Below, piece after piece: positions 19,811 through 26,136 of a stretch of DNA of 26,459 bases. The position numbers and the translations under genes were made by a program. Source of the DNA: CAZDGK01 sp964505035 (lineage in GTDB: Bacteria > Patescibacteriota > Saccharimonadia > UBA4664); assembly GCA_964505035.1 (NCBI GenBank), contig CAZDGK010000014.1, forward strand, positions 1 through 26,459. The letters run 5' to 3'. Positions within the stretch are counted from its first letter, which is position 1. Every line of letters starts with the position of its first letter. The notes under the pieces are model-generated. The model did no database searches. It saw only the letters and a program-made list of their open reading frames with translations, and was not told where the DNA came from.

Positions 19811-21013
19811 GAGGGCCTGAATGGGGTTTTTGCGCGCGGCTTTGATGGCCGGAGCGATGCCGAAGACGATGCCAACGCTGGCCGAGACGCCGACGGCGAG
19901 CAGAATGGCGTCGGGCGTGAGAACAGGGGTGATGTGAGCGAGTCGGCCGGCTAGTTCGGCAATGCCCAGGGCGGTGAGAATGCCGAGTGCGCCGCCAATG
20001 AGGCTAAGCACGATGGCCTCGATGAGGAACTGCGAGAGGACAGTGTTGCTAGAGGCGCCGATGGCCTTGCGCAGACCGATCTCGCGGGTGCGCTCGGTGA
20101 CGGAGACGAGCATGATGTTCATGATGCCGATACCACCGACTAGGAGCGAGATGGCGGCAATGGCGACGATGAAGGTGGTGAGTAGGTCGAAGATGGTATT
20201 GAAGGTGGCCAGGATGTCCTTCTGGGTGAGGACGGAGAAGTCGGTCTGGCCGCCATGGTTTTTCTGGATGGCGCCTTTGACCTGGGTGACGGTGTCGGTG
20301 ACGTTTTTGGCGTCATCGACCTTGGCGAAGGCCCGCATGATGCTGGGTGGGGTGCCGGTGATGACTTGGGCGGTGGTGATGGGCAGGAACACCAGCGAGT
20401 CCTGAGAGCTGCCGAGGCTGGCGCCCGTGTCCTGCTTGGCGAGGGTGCCGACGACGGTGAAGGCAGCGCCGCGGAGCTGAACGGTCTGCCCGACGGCGTT
20501 GGCAGTGCCAAAGAGCGTGGTTCTGGCGTCAGCGCCCAGGACGACGACCCTGGCACTGGTACGAGCGTCGGCGTCGCTGAAGAAGCGGCCGCTCTCGACG
20601 GTCTGATTGACGATCTTGGAGTATTCGGGGGTGGTAGCGACGATGAGGGCATCGCCCGCCACGGTCTGGCCGCGGCTGAGGATGCCGGAGATGAGGCTCA
20701 TGTAGGCGGCGCCCGTAATGTGTGGAACCTTGGCGACGCTGTCGATATCGGCCTTGGTGATGGTGGAGGCGCCGAGGCTGGCAGCAAAGCCGCCGCCTTT
20801 GCCGGAGCCAGCGTTCTGGCCGGAGATGATGGTGAGGATGTTGGAACCGAGGCTGCTCACCTGACTTGAGACCGAGTCTTTGACGCCCTGGCCGATGGCT
20901 AGGATGCTGACTACCGCGCCGACGCCGATGATGATGCCGAGCATGGTGAGGAAGCTGCGCAGTTTGGCATTGCGTAGGGAGACAAAGGCCATTTTGAGGT
21001 TTTCCCAGAACAT
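19799..21013 (-). CDS. MacB-type ABC transporter permease (FtsX domain)
   Basis: A 404-residue membrane protein with the MacB/LolC layout: a first transmembrane helix at about 20-43 (FLTMLGIIIGVGAVVSILAIG), a periplasmic or extracellular MacB-PCD domain to about 275, then three transmembrane helices of an FtsX domain (for example FIVAIAAISLLVGGIGIMNIMLVSV and AILLAVGVSASVGIVFGIAPAIKA). The conserved SVTERTREIGLRKAIGA segment after helix 2 is the coupling region that contacts the ATPase. These systems use mechanotransmission to push peptides or lipoproteins out of the membrane. Its ATG directly abuts the stop of the ATPase gene. No MacA-like adaptor is in the window. Confidence 0.92.
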   Translation of the reverse strand: MFWENLKMAFVSLRNAKLRSFLTMLGIIIGVGAVVSILAIGQGVKDSVSSQVSSLGSNILTIISGQNAGSGKGGGFAASLGASTITKADIDSVAKVPHITGAAYMSLISGILSRGQTVAGDALIVATTPEYSKIVNQTVESGRFFSDADARTSARVVVLGADARTTLFGTANAVGQTVQLRGAAFTVVGTLAKQDTGASLGSSQDSLVFLPITTAQVITGTPPSIMRAFAKVDDAKNVTDTVTQVKGAIQKNHGGQTDFSVLTQKDILATFNTIFDLLTTFIVAIAAISLLVGGIGIMNIMLVSVTERTREIGLRKAIGASSNTVLSQFLIEAIVLSLIGGALGILTALGIAELAGRLAHITPVLTPDAILLAVGVSASVGIVFGIAPAIKAARKNPIQALKAE

Positions 21014-21715
21014 CTAGGCGGCTCCTTGGTGTAAGACTTTTTCGTCGCCAACGAGGCGGCCGTCGCGCACGGTGACGACGCGGTCGGTCTGCATGGCGAC
21101 CTCAGGGTTGTGGGTGACGACCACGATGGTGGTGCCGTGCTCGCGATTGAGGCGGCGGAGCTCGTCGATAATGGCGGTGGAGGAGCGGCTGTCGAGATTG
21201 CCGGTGGGCTCGTCGGCCAGCACGAGGCTGGGTTCATTGGCGAGCGCGCGGGCGATGGCAACGCGCTGGGTCTGACCGCCGGAGATCTGGTGCGGGCGGT
21301 AGGTGGCGCGCTCGCTGAGGCCGACGAGGCCGAGCAGCTCCAGAGCCCGAGCGCGGCGCTGGGAGGCGCGGACGCCGTTGTAGATGAGCGGCAGCTCGAC
21401 GTTCTGGAGGACATTGAGGCGGGGGAGTAGGTTGAAGCTCTGGAAGATGAAGCCGATTTTCTGGGCGCGCAGGCGGGCGAGGGCGCGGTCCTTGAGGCCG
21501 GAAACGTCTTGGCCATCGAGCAGGTAGTGTCCGTCTGATGGCGTATCGAGCAGGCCGAGGATGTTCATAAGGGTGCTCTTGCCTGAGCCGCTGGGGCCGA
21601 TGATAGACACGAACTCCTTCTCAGCGATGGTTAGGCTGATGTCGGTGAGGGCGATGGTGGGTTCGGCGCGGTCAGTGAAGGTCTTGCCGATGCGCTCGAG
21701 CTGAATGACGTTCAT
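21014..21715 (-). CDS. MacB-type ABC transporter ATP-binding protein
   Basis: A 233-residue ATPase of the LolD/MacB class. Motifs in order are Walker A GPSGSGKST (40-48), Q-loop FQSFNLLP (Gln92), signature ISGGQ (144-148, Ile in place of Leu) with the TQRVAIARAL extension, Walker B LVLADEP (164-170), D-loop NLDS and the His switch in VVTHNPE. It powers the permease encoded immediately downstream, with no intergenic base. The gene begins at the ATG complementary to 21713-21715. The only promoter element seen is TGcTAAGCT (-10 box at 21724-21729), 8 nt before the start, with no ribosome binding site, so the operon is probably leaderless. Confidence 0.96.
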   Translation of the reverse strand: MNVIQLERIGKTFTDRAEPTIALTDISLTIAEKEFVSIIGPSGSGKSTLMNILGLLDTPSDGHYLLDGQDVSGLKDRALARLRAQKIGFIFQSFNLLPRLNVLQNVELPLIYNGVRASQRRARALELLGLVGLSERATYRPHQISGGQTQRVAIARALANEPSLVLADEPTGNLDSRSSTAIIDELRRLNREHGTTIVVVTHNPEVAMQTDRVVTVRDGRLVGDEKVLHQGAA

Positions 21716-21723
21716 ACAAAACT

Positions 21724-21732
21724 AGCTTAGCA
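21724..21732 (-). promoter_or_regulatory. Extended -10 promoter of the ABC transporter operon
   Basis: TGc followed by TAAGCT (21724-21729) on the minus strand, placed directly after the T-run of the upstream terminator hairpin. Confidence 0.5.
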
Positions 21733-21734
21733 TG

Positions 21735-21794
21735 AAAAGCCGCCAGGGGCGGAACCCAGGAAATGCTCCTGAATTCCGCCACACTGGCGGTTTT
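21735..21794 (-). terminator. Long hairpin terminator of the lipoprotein gene
   Basis: AAAAGCCGCCAG (21735-21746) pairs with CTGGCGGTTTT (21784-21794), with inner stems CGGAA/TTCCG and AGGA/TCCT. TTTT runs lie on both sides, so it could act in either direction. Confidence 0.8.
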
Positions 21795-21820
21795 GCCGGA
21801 CTAGATGCCGGCGGGTGGGA

Positions 21821-22801
21821 CTACTTCGCGGGTGTGGGAACGGCGACGCTCCCGCCGCCGATGTTGATCACGCAGGTCGTCTCCTTGCTGGCCTGGCACT
21901 TCTCGATGGTGTCCTGAAGGCCGAGCCAGAAGTTGGTCTCGTCGCCGTACTTGGCCTTGGCGGCGTTGAAGAGCTCCTCGTTGAGGGCCTTCTGCGCCTG
22001 CGCCTGAGCCAGCTTGACGGCGTCCTCGGTGACCTGCGGGTCGACGGACTCAACCCGGATGGTGTCGAACCGGACGCTGGTGCACTTGAAGTTCTTGTGG
22101 TCGTTGTCCAGCCACACCGAGTTGCCCGAGCCGCAGAACAGGTCCTGATTGGAGCCCGTCCGCTTGCGGATCTCGGCCGTGAACGCTGCCGCCATCTTGT
22201 CGGCGAACTCAGCCAGCTTGTCGCGGCTGAAGAGGATCTCGGCGTCCGTGTACTGTGCGGCCACGTCGGCGCCCACCGTGTTGATGGCCTCGCTGTGGTT
22301 CTCACCCAGCATGCCGTTCCAACCCGGGGTGGAGAAGTTGGCGTCTCCAGCCTTGTCGGCGTCGGTCGTGTAGCACTGGTACTTGTAGCACAACTTGTAG
22401 AAGTCGCGCATGGCCGCGTCGCTCTCGTTGAGCGTCCACTCCATGTCCAGCCAGATCTTGACCGGCGTGCCGAGCGTACCCGGCTTCGACGGCTTCAGGT
22501 TGGCCAGGATGGGGTTGTGACGGTCACCGAACGCCTTGCCGTTGATGTCGCCGGTGGGGGTGATGATGTAGTTACGCGGCCCACAGGGCACGTACTGCAC
22601 CTCCTCCGTGTCCGAGACGTTGGACTGAGTGTCGGGGTAGATGATCCGGTGGATGGACCGGTTCTCGTCCTTGCCGTTGCCGACCACGAAGCCGCATTGG
22701 GCGTTGGTGGTCGACTGAGCGGTACATCCGGCAGCGCTCACGCCCGCCAGCAGCATGATGGCTGCGAGGAAGGCGAGGCGTCCCTTGCGGTTGCGGATCA
22801 T
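21821..22801 (-). CDS. Secreted lipoprotein with SPFH/prohibitin-like region, 326 aa
   Basis: Residues 1-25 form a lipoprotein signal peptide (basic MIRNRKGR, hydrophobic LAFLAAIMLLAG, then SAAGC), with Cys26 as the lipidated residue. The mature part has several cysteine pairs (CGFVVGNG, CYKYQCYTT, CGSGN, KCTS, KCQASKETTC), suggesting disulfides outside the membrane. The region from about 190 to 290 (KMAAAFTAEIRKRTG, FDTIRVESVDPQVTEDAVKLAQAQAQKAL) resembles the end of an SPFH/band-7 domain and its helix, where a strand is followed by an Ala/Gln-rich helix. This is a moderate match by eye. The ATG complementary to 22799-22801 has a GGAAGGGAT ribosome binding site; an upstream in-frame ATG is rejected. 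It has its own promoter at 22887-22915. Confidence 0.75.
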   Translation of the reverse strand: MIRNRKGRLAFLAAIMLLAGVSAAGCTAQSTTNAQCGFVVGNGKDENRSIHRIIYPDTQSNVSDTEEVQYVPCGPRNYIITPTGDINGKAFGDRHNPILANLKPSKPGTLGTPVKIWLDMEWTLNESDAAMRDFYKLCYKYQCYTTDADKAGDANFSTPGWNGMLGENHSEAINTVGADVAAQYTDAEILFSRDKLAEFADKMAAAFTAEIRKRTGSNQDLFCGSGNSVWLDNDHKNFKCTSVRFDTIRVESVDPQVTEDAVKLAQAQAQKALNEELFNAAKAKYGDETNFWLGLQDTIEKCQASKETTCVINIGGGSVAVPTPAK

Positions 22802-22886
22802 GGTGATCCCTTCCGTTGAGTAGGGTGTTGTGTAGGAACTGCGGCGTACGTCGCCGCTCCGTGAGAGCCAGATGAAACATTGGCTG

Positions 22887-22915
22887 CTCATACGTTGGTT
22901 TAAGACTTAAGCCAA
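22887..22915 (-). promoter_or_regulatory. Sigma-70-type promoter of the lipoprotein gene
   Basis: TTGGCT (22910-22915) and TATGAG (22887-22892) on the minus strand are spaced by 17 bp. The leader includes a GCGGCG/CGCCGC hairpin near 22841-22858. Confidence 0.55.
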
Positions 22916-22941
22916 ATCTATGAGAAGCAAATGAAGGGTTG

Positions 22942-22972
22942 GATGGGGCCGCAGAATGTCTGCGGCCCCATC
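22942..22972 (-). terminator. Very strong hairpin after telA
   Basis: The perfect 14-bp arms 22942-22955 and 22959-22972 have a 3-nt loop. The following T-run on the minus strand is modest (CTTCATTTG). Confidence 0.75.
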
Positions 22973-22988
22973 TGGGGTTCGAGATTAC

Positions 22989-24290
22989 CTACTTGGTAGC
23001 CGGCACGCTGGAAGTGATCTCCAGCGGCAGCTCCCGGGTGGCCTCCGACACCACCTGCTGGATGAGCGCGTCGCTCACCTTGGCATTGGCGTCACGGATG
23101 ACCTTCTGGGCGGCGATGATGGCATCGTCGTTCTCCTTGCGGCGCTGCGCACCGGCCTGCATGGCGTGGATGATCCCGTCGGCCTGCTTGGCCAGCGAGT
23201 CCGCCATGGCGGCGATGGTTTGCGGTAGGAGCGTCGGCTGCTCCACGACCTCCGCGATCTGCGGGACCAGTTCGGCCCCGGCAGCGGCGTAGGCGGTGAG
23301 CCACTCGTTGGCGGATTCCGCCACAGCCTGCGACATCTTGGCCGCGTCGGCTGCCTGCATCAGCATGCGCCACTGCAGGATGGTGGCCTTCATCGTCGGA
23401 ATGGTGACGACGAGGAGCTCGTTGACCCGCTCGGCCAGAGCCACGTCCATGGTCCGCATGTTGCGTACCTGGGGCGATGTGGCCCAGGCGACGAACAGGC
23501 GGCCCTTGTACTCCGCGATCTTGATGGACATGTTCTCGGCGAACTGTGCGATGGCGCCCTTGCGCTCACCCTCACGGTCGCCCATGTTCGCATCGCCCAC
23601 CTGGATGCTGTCCGCCTCGCGGGCGGCCAGCTCCCGGATGAGTTCCATCACGGCGATGGCGTAGATGACCTTGGCGATCTCGGCCTCGTTCTCGAGGTAG
23701 AGCTCGTCGTAGTAGCCAACGTTCTTGACCAGCTCGAGCTTGCGCCGGGTGAGGGTCGTGCCGACCTTCTCCAGCTGCGTCTCGATGGACGTGACGTCCT
23801 CCATCAGGAGGTCGATCAGCGTCTTGGCCTTGCCGATGAACCGCAGCACCCCACCCTTCCAGTGTTCGTACTTCTCGCGGACCCGGGGGTCCGAGACGTC
23901 GTACTTGGTCCGGATGGAGCGCATCTCCCCGTTCAGGTCGCGCATCAGCGCGGTGAGTTCGGGGATGTTGGTCGGTTCGACCTCGTGCAGCAGGCGCTCG
24001 ATGAGCGAGTTCACGCCCTCGAGCGAGGAAGCGCCGTAGGCCATGAAGGCCTGGGTGTTGCGGAACAGCTCGGGATAGAGCTTGGCCGCGTCGGCCTCAG
24101 CCCGCCGGCGGGTCTCACCCTGCAGCAATGCGCTGCAGGAGAGGGCGCTGCGGGTCGCGGGCGTTGCCGCGACCGTCGCCAGGCCGGCGTTGACCTGCGT
24201 GGGAGCAGGCGGCGGAGCGACTACCAGCTCCTGGCTGGTGTCGGTGACCTTCGGGAAGGCGATCTCGATGGTTCCGGTGGGAGTGGTCAC
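22989..24290 (-). CDS. telA: TelA-family protein (toxic anion resistance family)
   Basis: A 433-residue, almost entirely helical cytoplasmic protein of the TelA/KlaA family, named for tellurite resistance but mostly linked to general envelope or antimicrobial stress. The family core runs from about 110 to 400. It includes GKAKTLIDLLMEDVTSIETQLEKV, the TLTRRKLELVKNVGYYDELYLENEAEI segment, and the highly conserved TSPQVRNMRTMDVALAERVNELLVVTIPTMKATILQW stretch. The N-terminal 45 residues are a Pro/Thr-rich extension. The start is GTG (24288-24290) with an AAAGGAG ribosome binding site. It lies 26 bp after the xpaC-like gene and is co-transcribed with it, matching the xpaC-telA pairing known from Bacillus. 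Confidence 0.92.
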   Translation of the reverse strand: MTTPTGTIEIAFPKVTDTSQELVVAPPPAPTQVNAGLATVAATPATRSALSCSALLQGETRRRAEADAAKLYPELFRNTQAFMAYGASSLEGVNSLIERLLHEVEPTNIPELTALMRDLNGEMRSIRTKYDVSDPRVREKYEHWKGGVLRFIGKAKTLIDLLMEDVTSIETQLEKVGTTLTRRKLELVKNVGYYDELYLENEAEIAKVIYAIAVMELIRELAAREADSIQVGDANMGDREGERKGAIAQFAENMSIKIAEYKGRLFVAWATSPQVRNMRTMDVALAERVNELLVVTIPTMKATILQWRMLMQAADAAKMSQAVAESANEWLTAYAAAGAELVPQIAEVVEQPTLLPQTIAAMADSLAKQADGIIHAMQAGAQRRKENDDAIIAAQKVIRDANAKVSDALIQQVVSEATRELPLEITSSVPATK

Positions 24291-24316
24291 CCTCCGGCTC
24301 CTTTCTGTTTGCCAGG

Positions 24317-25327
24317 CTACGAGTAGCGCTGGGCGGACAGGATCTTGGTGTTGACGTTGAACATGGTGAGCTGGCTGCGACCGGCACGCCGGGCGCTCGC
24401 CAGGACGTACTCCGCGAAACCTTCGATCGCTTCGCGACCGTCGGCCAGGGCCCGCGAGGGGCTCTCGTAATAGCGCGGATTGTTCTGTACGTCGATGTAC
24501 TGCTTCAAGACGTCCCGCACGTTCTGCAGGTGCGTCTCGAAGGTCACGGTCGCGGTGCTAACTTCACTCGGAGAATTGACCCCGAGACGGGTAAACACCT
24601 CTTGCGTGTCCTTGACCATCTGCGTGATGAGATCGCGCAGAGAGCGGTCGGCGATGTGTTCGCGCAGCGCGAGGATGTCGCGCAGCTCGTCGTGCATCTG
24701 GTTGGGGGCGCTGAGCTTGATCTTGGGTTCGGCGTCCGGACTGTAGATCCGGGTCCGATAGAACCAGAACCCGCCAGCGGCTCCCAGGAGGACGAGGGCG
24801 ACGACGAGGAAGATGATCCACGTGCCGCCGCCTCCACTCCCGGACCCACCCGTCACAACCGCTTCAGGATGTTGGTCCTGATAGTTGTGAACGTTGACGA
24901 TGAAGGTGCCGAGAGCCTCGAGTGCCGAGGTTGAGACGCCAGAGGCTCGCTGTGCCAGGTCGGCAGCAACGCCACTCGGCAGCGCCTTGGCGGCAACTGC
25001 GCGAATGTCACGGCCAATGCCCACAGCGACGATGGCGTTGCCGCCAAGGTGCTGGCTGAGCTGGTCCGCGAAGGCTTGAACGTCTCCGTTGGTCTCCGCC
25101 GAGGCTGCGGCCGGCAGGAGCGCGATGTAGAGATTGTCTCCATGGCGCAACTGCGCGGACAGCTCGGACTGAGCGTTGGGGCTTGCGCCCGCGGCTGGTG
25201 AGACATAGATCTGGGAGTGCTGCAGGGCAGAGGCTGCCTCATCGAGGTAGGTTCCCGCGTGAGCGGGAGCCGCAACTACCAGCAGTACTGCCGCCGCGAA
25301 GGCGGCAATGATCCCGGTTCGTCTCAT
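24317..25327 (-). CDS. Membrane protein: Rv1476-like extracellular domain fused to XpaC-like cytoplasmic domain
   Basis: A 336-residue two-domain membrane protein. Residues 1-24 form a Sec signal peptide ending AHAG. Residues 25-150 (SALQHSQIYVSPAAGA, NLYIALLPAAASAETNGDVQAFADQL) resemble the small extracytoplasmic domain of mycobacterial Rv1476-type membrane proteins. A Ser/Gly linker precedes a transmembrane helix (169-190), and residues 200-336 are helical (MHDELRDILALREHIADRSLRDLITQM, TFETHLQNVRDVLKQYIDVQ), resembling XpaC. The gene precedes telA in one operon, which supports the XpaC assignment. It probably senses or stabilises something at the cell surface and signals to TelA inside (inference). 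A strong GAGGAGGA ribosome binding site precedes the ATG. Confidence 0.75.
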   Translation of the reverse strand: MRRTGIIAAFAAAVLLVVAAPAHAGTYLDEAASALQHSQIYVSPAAGASPNAQSELSAQLRHGDNLYIALLPAAASAETNGDVQAFADQLSQHLGGNAIVAVGIGRDIRAVAAKALPSGVAADLAQRASGVSTSALEALGTFIVNVHNYQDQHPEAVVTGGSGSGGGGTWIIFLVVALVLLGAAGGFWFYRTRIYSPDAEPKIKLSAPNQMHDELRDILALREHIADRSLRDLITQMVKDTQEVFTRLGVNSPSEVSTATVTFETHLQNVRDVLKQYIDVQNNPRYYESPSRALADGREAIEGFAEYVLASARRAGRSQLTMFNVNTKILSAQRYS

Positions 25328-25345
25328 CAGTCCTCCTCTCTTGAG

Positions 25346-25373
25346 GCTGTAGAGCTTGTAGGTAATCTGTCAA
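25346..25373 (-). promoter_or_regulatory. Proximal promoter of the xpaC-like/telA operon
   Basis: TTGACA (25368-25373) and TACAGC (25346-25351) on the minus strand are spaced by 16 bp. Its start would lie about 15 nt before the ATG. Confidence 0.45.
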
Positions 25374-25402
25374 TGTACAGACCCGAGGGCTAACATATAG
25401 CA

Positions 25403-25445
25403 TCCTCGCTGCTAGACAGATGTAGCGTCTGCCCACAAGCGAGGA
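25403..25445 (-). other. Leader hairpin between two promoters of the xpaC-like/telA operon
   Basis: TCCTCGCT (25403-25410) pairs perfectly with AGCGAGGA (25438-25445), and an inner CAGA/TCTG stem (25417-25420 and 25428-25431) is nested inside. No T-run follows, so it is not a typical terminator. It would form only in transcripts from the distal promoter. Confidence 0.45.
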
Positions 25446-25481
25446 AACTAGAATCGAACACCCGGCGTTTTACAATAGAGA

Positions 25482-25510
25482 ATGATTGCATTTTTTGAGT
25501 AATATGTCAA
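25482..25510 (-). promoter_or_regulatory. Distal promoter of the xpaC-like/telA operon
   Basis: A consensus TTGACA (25505-25510) and AATCAT (25482-25487) on the minus strand are spaced by 17 bp. The leader to the ATG would be about 150 nt. Confidence 0.5.
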
Positions 25511-25529
25511 TAGCTATTTACAAAAGAGA

Positions 25530-25558
25530 AGGCCCGCTACCTGGCTGGTAGTGGGCCT
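25530..25558 (-). terminator. Hairpin terminator of the 25564-25911 gene
   Basis: AGGCCC-g-CTACC (25530-25541) pairs with GGTAG-t-GGGCCT (25547-25558) and is followed on the minus strand by TCTCTTTTG. Confidence 0.8.
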
Positions 25559-25563
25559 GCGGG

Positions 25564-25911
25564 TCAGTTGGGGGTTGGTTCCCAATCGTCCTCGAAGTCC
25601 TTGCCGAACTCGAGCTCGACAGCCGCCATGGCTGCGTCCACGACCTGGCTGGCTTCCCAGTCGTCGGGACCGTCGACGCGGATGCGCGTGGCGCTGAGGA
25701 GCGTGATGCACTCGATGCGTTCGGCCAGCATGGTGCGGATGGCACGGCTGGCTGGGTCGGTGAGGCTGGTGTCGGCTTCGACGTCGCCGGCCGACCGGTA
25801 GCTGACCTCGCCGGCGAAAGCGCCGTCGAGAAGGTCGTCGCGGAACTCGAGCTCGACGATGTCGGGGTGCTCGGGATCCTCTCTGACCTGGAACCAATGA
25901 GGGCTGCTCAT
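25564..25911 (-). CDS. Small acidic hypothetical protein, 115 aa
   Basis: No family is recognised. The protein is acidic, soluble and probably alpha/beta: strands DIVELEFRDD, GEVSYRSAGD and ATRIRVDGPDDW alternate with helices (SRAIRTMLAERIECITLL, ASQVVDAAMAAVELEFG). The ATG complementary to 25909-25911 has an AAGGGAG ribosome binding site and a TTGACT-N17-CATTAT promoter (25952-25980). The gene is monocistronic and ends at the hairpin at 25530-25558. It resembles the 1823-2185 and 1286-1699 genes in size, acidity, codon use (GAG, CTC, GTC, TTC) and unit structure, but no sequence similarity among them is obvious by eye. Confidence 0.7.
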   Translation of the reverse strand: MSSPHWFQVREDPEHPDIVELEFRDDLLDGAFAGEVSYRSAGDVEADTSLTDPASRAIRTMLAERIECITLLSATRIRVDGPDDWEASQVVDAAMAAVELEFGKDFEDDWEPTPN

Positions 25912-25951
25912 GAGCCACTCCCTTCGTGGTTGTGGTGGGCTACGGTTGCTT

Positions 25952-25980
25952 ATAATGGCATAAGATTATATAGTAGTCAA
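25952..25980 (-). promoter_or_regulatory. Sigma-70-type promoter of the 25564-25911 gene
   Basis: TTGACT (25975-25980) and CATTAT (25952-25957) on the minus strand are spaced by 17 bp. Confidence 0.55.
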
Positions 25981-26009
25981 TAGAGCTGTGTGACCGGGGC
26001 TCGGAGATA

Positions 26010-26018
26010 TGCTAGAAT
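26010..26018 (+). promoter_or_regulatory. Extended -10 promoter of the tRNA gene
   Basis: TGc followed by TAGAAT (26013-26018) lies about 20 bp before the tRNA. The -35 region is weak. Confidence 0.5.
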
Positions 26019-26037
26019 AACCCGGTTAAATCGCCGT

Positions 26038-26125
26038 GGAGGGGTCGCCTAGTGGCCTATGGCGCTCGCTTGGAAAGCGAGTTGGGTGCAAGCCCTCGAG
26101 AGTTCGAATCTCTCTCCCTCCGCCA
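26038..26125 (+). tRNA. tRNA-Ser (anticodon GGA)
   Basis: A complete class II cloverleaf. The acceptor strands are 26038-26044 and 26115-26121 (one G-T pair). The anticodon stem CTCGC/GCGAG (26065-26069 and 26077-26081) carries loop TTGGAAA with anticodon GGA at 26072-26074. A long variable arm follows, and then the T arm GAGAG-TTCGAAT-CTCTC (26098-26114). The CCA end is encoded at 26123-26125. It reads UCC and UCU serine codons. Confidence 0.97.
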
Positions 26126-26136
26126 GGATTTATAAC

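Noticed and set aside
21815..22819. 334-codon plus-strand frame opposite the lipoprotein gene
   Set aside because: The composition is a Val/Gly/Leu-rich mirror; the minus-strand frame has a signal peptide, a lipobox and a ribosome binding site.
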